DNA of 64,000 nucleotides from an uncultured Eubacterium sp. (GTDB lineage Bacteria; Bacillota; Clostridia; Lachnospirales; Lachnospiraceae). Below the pieces are notes generated by a model that saw nothing but the letters and a program-made list of their open reading frames with translations, was not told the DNA's origin and did not search any database. Location: NCBI GenBank assembly GCA_934316845.1, contig CAKRDZ010000017.1, positions 7,656 to 71,655 on the forward strand, read 5' to 3'. A program made the translations under genes and the position numbers. Of this stretch, positions 25,740-34,310 are shown piece after piece; the first letter of the stretch is position 1, and each line of letters opens with the position of its first letter.

Positions 25740-25934
25740 ATGGAGATAAGCGATGGAATGGATATCACCGCTTATGCGATGATGAATTCACAGATTCAGA
25801 TCCAGCAGGGTGTCAACACACAGCTGTTGAAAAAAACGATGGATCTGCAGGAAGCACAGGGCAGCCAGCTCGTGCAGATGATGGAACAGTCCGTAAATCC
25901 GGGGCTCGGACAAAATATCGACATCCGGATATAG
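25740..25934 (+). CDS. YjfB family putative motility protein
   Basis: The 64-residue helical protein contains MNSQIQIQQGVNTQLLKKTM and ends with GLGQNIDIRI, the pattern of YjfB-family proteins found in flagellated Firmicutes. The molecular role is not established. It is monocistronic, with its own promoter and terminator. Confidence 0.82.
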   Translation: MEISDGMDITAYAMMNSQIQIQQGVNTQLLKKTMDLQEAQGSQLVQMMEQSVNPGLGQNIDIRI

Positions 25935-25952
25935 GTTTTTTCCGCATAATAT

Positions 25953-25985
25953 AAGGGATGTCGCGTCATGGCGGCATCCCCTTTT
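25953..25985 (+). terminator. Terminator of the yjfB-like gene
   Basis: The hairpin AAGGGATG...CATCCC is followed by CTTTTCTT, 19 nt after the stop. Confidence 0.75.
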
Positions 25986-25999
25986 CTTATTTTTATTTC

Positions 26000-26323
26000 T
26001 TAAACCAGATGCGGTTCAATCTGTGCCAGAAGTTCGTCTTTTGACATCGCGCCGACCGCTTTTGTCACCACTTCTCCTCCTTTAAAAAGGAAAAATGCCG
26101 GAATGCCCGCTACTTTGTACTGCTGGGCAAGTTCCATATTTTCGTCGCAGTTGACTTTACCGACAATAAGCTTGTCCGCGAGTTCTTCACCAATCTGCTC
26201 AACGACCGGTGACATCATGCTGCACGGTCCGCACCATACTGCCCAAAAATCGATCAAAACCGGTTTGTCCGATCGAATTACCTTTTCTTCAAAGTTTTCT
26301 GCGTTGATTTCTATCGCTGCCAT
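26000..26323 (-). CDS. trxA: Thioredoxin
   Basis: The 107-residue thioredoxin has active site WCGPC (Cys 31 and Cys 34) and the cis-Pro loop AGIPAFFLF. The start at 26323 is chosen because GGAGGG precedes it. That ribosome site lies in the last codons of dapF, whose stop is 2 nt upstream. It is the last gene of the ddl-DUF1934-dapF-trxA run. Confidence 0.96.
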   Translation of the reverse strand: MAAIEINAENFEEKVIRSDKPVLIDFWAVWCGPCSMMSPVVEQIGEELADKLIVGKVNCDENMELAQQYKVAGIPAFFLFKGGEVVTKAVGAMSKDELLAQIEPHLV

Positions 26324-26325
26324 TG

Positions 26326-27162
26326 TTATTCCCTCCATTCTCCATGAAATACTTCTACTGCCGGGCCTCGCATAACAACGTCTCCATTTTCGAGGTAGGT
26401 ATCATAAAGCACACCTCCGCGGATCTGTATTGAGATTTCCTCGCCGCGTGGACAATAGCCATTGAGTACGGCCGCCACTGTGCTGGCACAGGTTCCGGTG
26501 CCGCAAGAGATCGTCTCGCCGGCTCCGCGCTCCCACACGCGCATCTTTAACGTATGCTCGTCGATCACTTCGACAAACTCTGTATTGATGCGGTCAGGGA
26601 AAAGGGGATGATGTTCAAATTCAGGCCCCAGTTTTTCCAGATCCAGGGTATCGATTCCCTCTGTAAATACGACACAATGTGGATTGCCCATGGACACGCA
26701 GGTAACGGTATACGGCTTATCTCCGACCATAATTTCCTTGGAAATAAATGTGTCACCTTCTGCTTTTACCGGAATCTCTTTCGGTGCAAGGATTGCTTTT
26801 CCCATATTTACTTTGGCATAGGCTGCCTTTCCGTTTTCCACGGTAAGGTCTATCGTTTTGATGCCGCTTTTTGTCTCGATCGTCATATGCTCTTTTTTTG
26901 CAATATCATGATCGTAAGCATATTTTGCGACACAGCGGATGCCGTTTCCACACATCGCGCCTTCCGTTCCGTCTGCATTGTACATGATCATGCGGCAGTC
27001 TGCCACATCCGACGGAGCGATGGCGATCAAGCCATCCGAACCGATTCCGAAATGGCGGTCACTTACACGGATCGCCGCGTCCGAAATATCCGAGATTGTC
27101 TCTTCAAACAAATTTACATAGACATAATCATTTCCGGTTCCATGCATTTTTGTAAATTTCAT
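26326..27162 (-). CDS. dapF: Diaminopimelate epimerase
   Basis: The 278-residue enzyme interconverts LL- and meso-diaminopimelate for lysine and peptidoglycan synthesis. Both catalytic cysteines are present: GAMCGNGIRC (Cys 71) and ETISCGTGTCAS (near residue 220). The start overlaps the DUF1934 stop by 4 nt. Pairing with ddl two genes upstream places it in a cell-wall precursor operon. Confidence 0.96.
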   Translation of the reverse strand: MKFTKMHGTGNDYVYVNLFEETISDISDAAIRVSDRHFGIGSDGLIAIAPSDVADCRMIMYNADGTEGAMCGNGIRCVAKYAYDHDIAKKEHMTIETKSGIKTIDLTVENGKAAYAKVNMGKAILAPKEIPVKAEGDTFISKEIMVGDKPYTVTCVSMGNPHCVVFTEGIDTLDLEKLGPEFEHHPLFPDRINTEFVEVIDEHTLKMRVWERGAGETISCGTGTCASTVAAVLNGYCPRGEEISIQIRGGVLYDTYLENGDVVMRGPAVEVFHGEWRE

Positions 27163-27599
27163 ACTCGTCCCTCCAATTCTTCCACTTGAATCCTTACATT
27201 GCAGTTTGACATATGGGCTGCATTTACTTCCAGCGCGTATTCGAGTTCCACATGAAATCCGTTGTCAAGTTTCCGGTGTTCCAGCCGGTCGGTATGGATC
27301 ACAATTTCCAGTTCTCCGAACGGTGTGGAATAATACGTCAGCATGTCTTGATTTTTTACAAATACCATATGCGTCCGCATCCCGCCCTCTTTTAGGATTT
27401 CGACCTGATCTTCACGAATTTTCAGCTGGCTCTGCACGATTTCACAATCCTGTCCATCTGCATCGTCCATTGCTTCTTCGTATTTTACGATTGTTTCACC
27501 GTCTTCCTCGTACATCTCTCCAAACGAGATCACTTCCAGCGAATCCGTCGAGCCATTTTCATGCAGTCCGGCAATCGATATCTTTACATCTTTCTTCAT
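27159..27599 (-). CDS. DUF1934 (YwiB-like) protein
   Basis: The 146-residue beta-rich protein matches the DUF1934 pattern: KKDVKISIAGLHENG at the N-terminus, then MRTHMVFVKNQDMLTYYSTP, and FHVELEYALEVN near the end. The family is thought to adopt a small lipocalin-like barrel, but its function is unknown. It sits 32 nt after ddl and overlaps dapF, so it is co-transcribed with wall-precursor genes. Confidence 0.8.
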   Translation of the reverse strand: MKKDVKISIAGLHENGSTDSLEVISFGEMYEEDGETIVKYEEAMDDADGQDCEIVQSQLKIREDQVEILKEGGMRTHMVFVKNQDMLTYYSTPFGELEIVIHTDRLEHRKLDNGFHVELEYALEVNAAHMSNCNVRIQVEELEGRV

Positions 27600-27631
27600 G
27601 ACTTTATCTTTCCCTTCGTTTCACCAAATTA

Positions 27632-28693
27632 TTATCGTTCGTAAGCGGTTTCTACAATACGGTCGATCAGTTCCGTGATGGAAAGTCCCATATCCGCCCA
27701 CAGCATCGGGTACATGCTGATATTGGTAAATCCTGGAAGCGTGTTGATTTCATTAAACACGACATCATTTGTTTCATTTTCAATAAAAAAGTCTACACGC
27801 GACAGACTGAATCCGCTTACCGCTTTAAATACAGCCACAGCATCTTCGCGCACTTTGTCTTTCGATGCCTGCGGAACGGTGTCCGGATCAATGACGGTCT
27901 TCGATTCTGAATTATTGTATTTGGCATCGTAATCATAAAATTCTGCCGCTGCAACCACTTCTCCGACTTTCGATGCCTTCGGGTCGCGGCCACCGAGAAC
28001 GGCACATTCTACTTCATGTCCGCAGATCATTTCTTCGATCAAGACGCGGGTGTCATGCTTTTTGGCAAGTTCCACTGCTGCCTTTAATTCCTCACGGTTT
28101 TCCGCTTTGCTGACACCGCAGGACGAGCCGGCATTCGATGGTTTTACAAAAACAGGATATCCCAGTTTTTCCTCTGCCTCTGCGACCGTGTGATCGAGTT
28201 CACTCAGATCCGGTGCGATATCGGCGACAAATTTTGCCTGGCGGATTCCCAGCTTCTCCACAAAAATTTTCGTGGAAATCTTATCCATGCTCACCGAAGA
28301 AGAAAGCACGCCGCATCCGACATAAGGAATGCCTGACATTTCAAACACGCCCTGAATCGTACCGTCTTCTCCAAATTTTCCATGAAGGACCGGAAAGATC
28401 ACATCGATTTTCCGGCGTTCATAATGTCCCTCGTCATCGCATAGATAAATCCCGGAATTCACGGCATCCGGCGAAATAATAGCCGTCTTTCTGCCGTCGT
28501 ACCAGCTGCCATCCTCGATCGCTGCTGCCTCCGGCACATAGATCCAATGTCCCTCTTTCGTTATTCCGATCAGATGTATCTCATATTTTTCAGGCGAAAA
28601 TCCCTTGATAACATTGAGCACGGAATGACATGACACTTCATGTTCCGAGGATTTTCCACCAAAAATTACTGCAACCTGCTTTTTCATATCCAT
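27632..28693 (-). CDS. ddl: D-alanine-D-alanine ligase
   Basis: The 353-residue ATP-grasp ligase makes the D-Ala-D-Ala end of peptidoglycan stems. Landmarks are VAVIFGGKSSEHEVSCHSV, the HGKFGEDGTIQG loop, VKPSNAGSSCGV and NEINTLPGFTNISMYP. Two ATGs two codons apart share the AAAGGA site, so the start may be 28687. The residue pattern does not suggest the D-lactate-type ligase of vancomycin resistance. Confidence 0.95.
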   Translation of the reverse strand: MDMKKQVAVIFGGKSSEHEVSCHSVLNVIKGFSPEKYEIHLIGITKEGHWIYVPEAAAIEDGSWYDGRKTAIISPDAVNSGIYLCDDEGHYERRKIDVIFPVLHGKFGEDGTIQGVFEMSGIPYVGCGVLSSSVSMDKISTKIFVEKLGIRQAKFVADIAPDLSELDHTVAEAEEKLGYPVFVKPSNAGSSCGVSKAENREELKAAVELAKKHDTRVLIEEMICGHEVECAVLGGRDPKASKVGEVVAAAEFYDYDAKYNNSESKTVIDPDTVPQASKDKVREDAVAVFKAVSGFSLSRVDFFIENETNDVVFNEINTLPGFTNISMYPMLWADMGLSITELIDRIVETAYER

Positions 28694-28792
28694 CCATTCC
28701 TTTCGATATTTACCTCAAACTCTCGCTTTTATTGTACTATGAAATGTCCGAAACTACAAGGGGAAAATTTCTCACAAAAAGGAATCCTTTTT

Positions 28793-30115
28793 CTACTTCT
28801 TTCGGAGTATTTTCCGGCAGCAAAGCAGTGTATAAACCGACGGAACCAGCAGAAATAAATTGACAAGATCCGTGATCTCCCACACAAATCCGAGCGGCAT
28901 CACCGCACCGGCAAAGATCATCACGACATAAATGTATTGATACCTGCGGGTCAACTGTTTTCCTCCCAGAAATTCCGCTGCCACTCTGCCAAAAAGCGAC
29001 CATCCGATCAGGGTCGCGACAGCAAACGCCACGGTCGCCACGCCAATGATCTCCGCGCCGCCTAACGGAAGTTCGGCAAATGCTTCTTTTACCAGAAGTC
29101 CGCTGGCTATACCGCTTTTTACGATGGCATGTTTGGCCTGATAGATGACTACGACAACTCCCGTCACCGCACATAACACGACGGTGTCCCAAAAAGTGGC
29201 TGTCATCGAAATCAATCCCTGCTCCTCCGGCGAAATCTTTTCTTCTCCGCAGGCTGCCGCAATTCCGGACGTTCCAAGCCCCGCCTCGTTGGTGAAAAGT
29301 CCTCTTGCCACTCCGTAACGCACCGCCGCGCCCACGGTATAACCGAGTCCTCCGGCAGCAGCGCACCGCGGCGAAAAAGCAGACGTTACGATCTGACGGA
29401 TTGCCGCCGGAAAATAGCCGATGTGCAGCACAAGATAAAACAGACATCCTGCCACAAAAAGAAGTGCCATCGCCGGCACGATCATCATACTCACTTTTTC
29501 AATCCATTTTACCCCCTGCAGGATTACCAGCCCCACTGTCAAAGCCACGATAATTCCGACAAGCCATTTGGGCAGCTCCCAGATATCCCGGCATGTCTCT
29601 GAAATCGCATTTGACTGTGTCGTACATCCGGCAAAATAGGCAGAAAAACAGATGAAAAAGCTGTAAAAAGCTGCCAGTTTTTTCTTGCCCAGCGCATTTT
29701 TCAGTACATACATCATTCCGCCGGCCGGTTCGCTGCCCCGTGTCTCCCGATAGGTACAGCACAATACCGTCTCCGCATACGTCGTCGCCATCCCCAGTAC
29801 GCCGGTGAGCCAGCACCAGAACACCGCCCCCGGTCCTCCGAGACTGACCGCGGTCGAAACGCCGATGATATTGCCGGTTCCCAGTGTCGCCGCCAACGTC
29901 GTCGTAAGCGTTCCAAACGAACTCATTCCCGTCTTTTCTGTCCCGGTTCCGCGGAGTGACAGGCGGATCCCGGTTCCTAATTTTCTCTGTACAACCCCCG
30001 TATAGATTGTAAAATAGACATGAATGCCAAATAAAAGAATTAAGACCGGACCGCTGAACAGCCATCCATTGACCGCCTGAATCACCCGCATCGCCACGTA
30101 CCCACATCGTATCAT
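28793..30115 (-). CDS. AGCS family sodium:alanine/glycine symporter
   Basis: The 440-residue polytopic membrane protein has the AGCS signatures GTGNIIGVSTAVSLGGPGAV and NEAGLGTSGIAAACG. It imports alanine or glycine with sodium. D- and L-alanine supply fits the adjacent ddl operon, although it is not obviously co-transcribed. The start is uncertain: an ATG at 30091 (MRVIQAVNGWLF) aligns better with relatives, and neither has a strong ribosome site. Confidence 0.93.
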   Translation of the reverse strand: MIRCGYVAMRVIQAVNGWLFSGPVLILLFGIHVYFTIYTGVVQRKLGTGIRLSLRGTGTEKTGMSSFGTLTTTLAATLGTGNIIGVSTAVSLGGPGAVFWCWLTGVLGMATTYAETVLCCTYRETRGSEPAGGMMYVLKNALGKKKLAAFYSFFICFSAYFAGCTTQSNAISETCRDIWELPKWLVGIIVALTVGLVILQGVKWIEKVSMMIVPAMALLFVAGCLFYLVLHIGYFPAAIRQIVTSAFSPRCAAAGGLGYTVGAAVRYGVARGLFTNEAGLGTSGIAAACGEEKISPEEQGLISMTATFWDTVVLCAVTGVVVVIYQAKHAIVKSGIASGLLVKEAFAELPLGGAEIIGVATVAFAVATLIGWSLFGRVAAEFLGGKQLTRRYQYIYVVMIFAGAVMPLGFVWEITDLVNLFLLVPSVYTLLCCRKILRKK

Positions 30116-30161
30116 TTATAAAAAATATGCACGGCGGGAGAAAAAAAGAACGGCGGAATTC

Positions 30162-30190
30162 TTGATTTTCTCTGCAAAATTGTGTATACT
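30162..30190 (+). promoter_or_regulatory. SigA-type promoter of the glucosaminidase gene
   Basis: TTGATT (30162-30167), 17 nt, TATACT (30185-30190), then AGGAAAGG and the ATG at 30223. Confidence 0.7.
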
Positions 30191-30222
30191 TCAAATCATA
30201 AATTCAGGAAAGGATCTTTTCG

Positions 30223-31599
30223 ATGAAACATTTAAAATACACTTTGACGCTGCTTCTCTGCAGCAGCATACTGGTGCAGACCATTGCCCCACAGGCGCAG
30301 GCAATTTCGATATCCGAGGCATTTGCCACACCTTCCCCTTCTTCATCTTCTTCGGGTTCCTCGGTGATCAACGAAGCAACCGGAAAAGGAAAGGGCATCT
30401 CTTATACGATAGACGGTCAGACCTACCGCTATACCGGCGAAAGCATCAATGTCGTGTACGAGTCAAAGGCACTGAACCTGACGCAGACACCGGCTGTCAC
30501 GATCAACGGAACGGTTATGGTTCCTTTGAAAGAAGCCTTTGCCAAACAGGGAATCAAAGCGAGTTATCATTATTATAAGAAAATCAAAAAGATTAAAGTG
30601 ACAAAAAATAATAAGATCGTTATCATGCACCTTGGCGATACGACGATGACGGTCAACCAGAAAAACAGCACGCTCCCGCAGGCACCGGTTTCCGTTACCT
30701 ACGGAAAATCCAAAGTGAAGACCATCCTGGTTCCGTTCCGCGAGATCGTTGAAGCGCTGGGGATCAATTATCTGTGGGACAAGGATCTGGGTGTCGCACA
30801 GTTATCCAAACCGGTTTTAAATTTTGTCGGAAAGCACTATTTCACGCCGTACAACTGGAGTTTAAATACCTATGCCACGATTCAGAAAAACCGCGTCGGA
30901 CGTGCCTCTCTTGCCGAATTTAAACGGCTGGTAAATTATAAAAAGGATACGACGTATGGATTCCAGTATCTGCGCCTCGACCAGTACCGCGAAGTGGATG
31001 AGAAAAAATTCATCTCGACATTTAACTATTTTATCAAGGATTCCTGCGAAAATAACGGCTATTCCCCGACACGCAGTGTCTTGTACGGAAAAGGCGATGT
31101 CATGCTTGCCGCTGCAAAAAAAGAGGGCATTGATCCGATGTATTTTGCCGCGCAGACTTTTATCGAATCCGCTTACGGGCGCAGTTCGCTCGCCCGCGGA
31201 AACAGCATTTCGAAAGTGGCACTTCCTTCGTACGCAAGACGCGGAGGCAAATTTATCACAAAGAGCATCAAAAAGAGTGTCAAAGTTTACAACCTTTATG
31301 GAATAAAAGCATACGACAGCGACCCTCGTGTGGGTGCGACATCGTATGCCTATTATCAGGGCTGGACATCCGTGGACAAAGCCATCTACGGAGCCGCCAA
31401 ATTTATCCGTGAAAACTATTTTGAAGCCACGCCAAAGCAGAACACCATCTTTAAGTTCCGCTACAACCCAAGCAATCTGAGCCACCAATACGCGACAGAT
31501 CCCTGGTATGCCGAAAAGATTGCACAGCGAATCATGCTTTTCAGTAACTGCTATTCGAAAAAGGCTTCGTATACTTATGATTATCCGAAATTCCGTTAG
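30223..31599 (+). CDS. Secreted glucosaminidase with stalk domain
   Basis: The 458-residue protein has a signal peptide (cleavage near QAQA), a Ser/Gly linker, and a copper-amine-oxidase N1-like stalk domain (about residues 85-190, MVPLKEAF and ILVPFREIVEALGINYLW). A C-terminal GH73-type N-acetylglucosaminidase domain follows (AAAKKEGIDPMYFAAQTFIE, ESAYGRSSLARGN). The Glu in FIESAYG is the likely catalytic residue. It probably cleaves peptidoglycan during growth or separation. It is monocistronic and convergent with uvrC, 9 bp apart. Confidence 0.88.
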   Translation: MKHLKYTLTLLLCSSILVQTIAPQAQAISISEAFATPSPSSSSSGSSVINEATGKGKGISYTIDGQTYRYTGESINVVYESKALNLTQTPAVTINGTVMVPLKEAFAKQGIKASYHYYKKIKKIKVTKNNKIVIMHLGDTTMTVNQKNSTLPQAPVSVTYGKSKVKTILVPFREIVEALGINYLWDKDLGVAQLSKPVLNFVGKHYFTPYNWSLNTYATIQKNRVGRASLAEFKRLVNYKKDTTYGFQYLRLDQYREVDEKKFISTFNYFIKDSCENNGYSPTRSVLYGKGDVMLAAAKKEGIDPMYFAAQTFIESAYGRSSLARGNSISKVALPSYARRGGKFITKSIKKSVKVYNLYGIKAYDSDPRVGATSYAYYQGWTSVDKAIYGAAKFIRENYFEATPKQNTIFKFRYNPSNLSHQYATDPWYAEKIAQRIMLFSNCYSKKASYTYDYPKFR

Positions 31600-31608
31600 G
31601 GAAGCGCA

Positions 31609-33474
31609 TCATTTTCCTTCTTTTGCCTGACCGGCAAAGAAGGAGACGATGGCCTCGGCGGAGGCTTCGTTGATCTCCGGCAGTTCTTTTAATTCTTCGA
31701 CTGTCGCCTGACGGATGGCGTCAAGCGATTCATAGCGGCGCATCAGCGCCTTTCTTCTCGCCGGCCCGACCGTCGGAATATCATCCAGGATAGAATGCAC
31801 CTGCGCTTTTCCGCGGATCTGCCGATGGTATTCGATGGCAAAACGGTGCGTCTCATCCTGTATTCTTGTAATCAAGCGAAATCCCTGTCCATGCGTGTCA
31901 ATTGGAATTTCCACATTTTGGAAATAAAGTCCTCTTGTCCGGTGGTGGTCATCTTTTACCATGCCGCACACCGGAATCGATATATTTAATTGTGCCAAAA
32001 CTTTTTCGCAAATATTTACCTGCCCTCTTCCACCATCCATAAAGATAACATCCGGAAACAGACGGAATGCGTCCATCTCATCGAGATCTTCCCGCTGTCC
32101 ATGCGTAAAACGCCTCGTCAGAAGTTCTTCCATCGAAGCATAATCATCCGGCCCGGTCACGCTGCGGATGCGGAATTTTCGATAGTCATTTTTCTTGGCG
32201 CGCCCATCTTCAAATACGACCATGGAACCAACGGTCTCAAATCCATTGATATTGGAGATATCGTAAGATTCGACGCGGTGAAGCCCACTCATACCAAGCA
32301 GTTCCTGAATCTCTTCCATGGCACCGAGTGTCCTCGCACGCTCCCTCTTTAACTTTTCCGTATCCTGCAAAAGAACCATTCTCGCATTCCGTTTGGCAAG
32401 ATCCAAAAGCCGTTCTTTCGAGCCGCGTTTCGGATGGCGGAAAAAGACTTTGTGTCCACGCTTTTTCGACAGCCATTCCAGGATCGCCTCACTGTCTTCC
32501 GGCGGTTCTTCTGTCCAGAGTTCCCGCGGTATGTACGGCGTTCCGGCATACATCTGTTTGATAAATGCCCCCAGCACATGGCTGTCCTCTTCTTCCTGCA
32601 CTCCCGTGAGATAATAATGCTCCCGGCCGATCAATTTGCCGCCGCGGATGAAGAACACCTGCACGACCGCTTCGTCCTGAAGCCGTGACATCGCTATAAT
32701 ATCGCGGTCTTCCGCATCCTCACTCGTAATCTTCTGCCGCTCGGTCACCTGTTTCACACTGTGGATCAGATCCCGGTAAGCCGCCGCCTCTTCAAAATTC
32801 ATCTCTGCGGATGCCGCCATCATTTTATCTTCCAGATTTTGTAAAATCTCCTTTGTCTGTCCATTTAAAAATGCCAATGCTCTTTCAAAGTTTCTGCGGT
32901 ATTCTTCTTTATCGACATTCCCCTGACACGGTGCCGGACACTGTCCCATCTGATGATACAGGCAGGGTCTCTCTTTTCCGATATCCCTTGGAAAACGTTT
33001 CTGGCAGTTTCGCAGATGAAACAATTTATTGAGCAGTTCGATCGTATCGCGGATCGCCGCTCCGCTCGTAAACGGGCCGAAATATTTGGCGCCGTCGCGT
33101 TTCATCTGCCTCGCAAACACAAACCGCGGATAATCATCCTGAATCAGCGCTTTCAAAAAAGGATAGCTTTTGCCATCCTTTAACATCGTATTGTATTTGG
33201 GATTGTACTCTTTGATCAAATTGCACTCCAGCACCAGAGCTTCGAGTTCGCTGTCCGTCACAATGTACTCAAACCACGCGATCTGCTCGATCATCCGCTC
33301 AATCTTCGGCGATACATGGCGGCTCTTTTGAAAATACTGCCGGACACGGTTTTTCAGCACAACCGCTTTTCCCACATAGATAATATGGTCATTCCGGTCA
33401 TGCATCAGATATACGCCGGGCTTTTCCGGAAGTTTTTTTAATTCTTCCGCCAGATCAAAATCTGCACGTTCCAT
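31609..33474 (-). CDS. uvrC: Excinuclease ABC subunit C
   Basis: The 621-residue nuclease makes the dual incisions in nucleotide excision repair. It has the N-terminal GIY-YIG domain (KPGVYLMHDRNDHIIYVGKA), a UvrB-binding UVR motif (LEDKMMAASAEMNFEEAAAY), the RNase H-like C-terminal nuclease (FMDGGRGQVN) and helix-hairpin-helix motifs at the end. Length is normal. It is 27 nt after the HAD gene, in the ftsH-HAD-uvrC direction. Confidence 0.97.
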   Translation of the reverse strand: MERADFDLAEELKKLPEKPGVYLMHDRNDHIIYVGKAVVLKNRVRQYFQKSRHVSPKIERMIEQIAWFEYIVTDSELEALVLECNLIKEYNPKYNTMLKDGKSYPFLKALIQDDYPRFVFARQMKRDGAKYFGPFTSGAAIRDTIELLNKLFHLRNCQKRFPRDIGKERPCLYHQMGQCPAPCQGNVDKEEYRRNFERALAFLNGQTKEILQNLEDKMMAASAEMNFEEAAAYRDLIHSVKQVTERQKITSEDAEDRDIIAMSRLQDEAVVQVFFIRGGKLIGREHYYLTGVQEEEDSHVLGAFIKQMYAGTPYIPRELWTEEPPEDSEAILEWLSKKRGHKVFFRHPKRGSKERLLDLAKRNARMVLLQDTEKLKRERARTLGAMEEIQELLGMSGLHRVESYDISNINGFETVGSMVVFEDGRAKKNDYRKFRIRSVTGPDDYASMEELLTRRFTHGQREDLDEMDAFRLFPDVIFMDGGRGQVNICEKVLAQLNISIPVCGMVKDDHHRTRGLYFQNVEIPIDTHGQGFRLITRIQDETHRFAIEYHRQIRGKAQVHSILDDIPTVGPARRKALMRRYESLDAIRQATVEELKELPEINEASAEAIVSFFAGQAKEGK

Positions 33475-33500
33475 CCTCTCACTCCTTTGTCAGTCCTTTG

Positions 33501-34310
33501 TCAGTCATTTATAAACCGATGAATCACATCAACCAATCCGTCTTCATCACAGTGGGGCGCCACATAATTGGCACTGGCTCTCACTTCCTCCGCGGCATTT
33601 GCCATCGCCACGCCAAGTCCGGCATATTCAATCATCGAAATGTCATTAAAGCCGTCTCCACAGCAGATCATCTGATTTCTCGAATAGCCAAGTTTTTTCA
33701 ATAATTTTGACAAACCATATGCCTTGTCAATGCCAAGCGGCATCATTTCCACATAGAAATCTTCCGAACGATATACACTCAGCCGGCCTTCAAACGCCTT
33801 TGCTGCCTTCGGTTCTACATCTTTCATCCAGTCCGGATCTCCGGTCAGAAGACATTTATTCACCGGGTACGTCACTTCTTTTCCAAAATTTTCCACTACA
33901 TGGATGTCAATGTCACACCCTTTTGCATCAATCTGAATATACTGGTCGGCATCATTTTCCGCAATAATATCGTTATCGTGATAGGTCATAATGCCCGTCT
34001 TTTCCCGCTTGGAAAATTCATAGATCTCTGGCACAATGCCATCCGGCAGATTGATGTTGTAGATCACTTCGCCGGTCTTTGCATTGCTGATGCAGGCACC
34101 GTTGTAAGATACGATATATCCGCCAAATTCGTCGAGGCGGATCTTGCGCGCCGTCGGCATGATCCCTGCCGTACAGCGCCCGGACGCAATCGCCACACAG
34201 ATGCCCTTTTCCTGAATCTTTACTATCTCATCAATGGTCTTCCGGGATATCGTCTTGTCCGTCCGCATCAGCGTCCCGTCCACATCCAGCACCAACACTT
34301 CGTATGCCAT
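33501..34310 (-). CDS. Cof-type HAD phosphatase
   Basis: The 269-residue haloacid-dehalogenase superfamily hydrolase carries motif I DVDGTLMRTDK, motif II near VAIASGR, a C2-type cap and motif IV CCGDGFNDISMIEYAG. Related enzymes hydrolyse sugar phosphates or flavin/pyridoxal phosphates. The start at 34310 has GTGGAG before it; the frame extends to a GTG just upstream. It overlaps the ftsH 3' end by about 80 nt in another frame. Confidence 0.9.
   Translation of the reverse strand: MAYEVLVLDVDGTLMRTDKTISRKTIDEIVKIQEKGICVAIASGRCTAGIMPTARKIRLDEFGGYIVSYNGACISNAKTGEVIYNINLPDGIVPEIYEFSKREKTGIMTYHDNDIIAENDADQYIQIDAKGCDIDIHVVENFGKEVTYPVNKCLLTGDPDWMKDVEPKAAKAFEGRLSVYRSEDFYVEMMPLGIDKAYGLSKLLKKLGYSRNQMICCGDGFNDISMIEYAGLGVAMANAAEEVRASANYVAPHCDEDGLVDVIHRFIND

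Noticed and set aside
30862..31488. 208-codon minus-strand frame
   Set aside because: It is antisense to the glucosaminidase domain, with no ribosome site.
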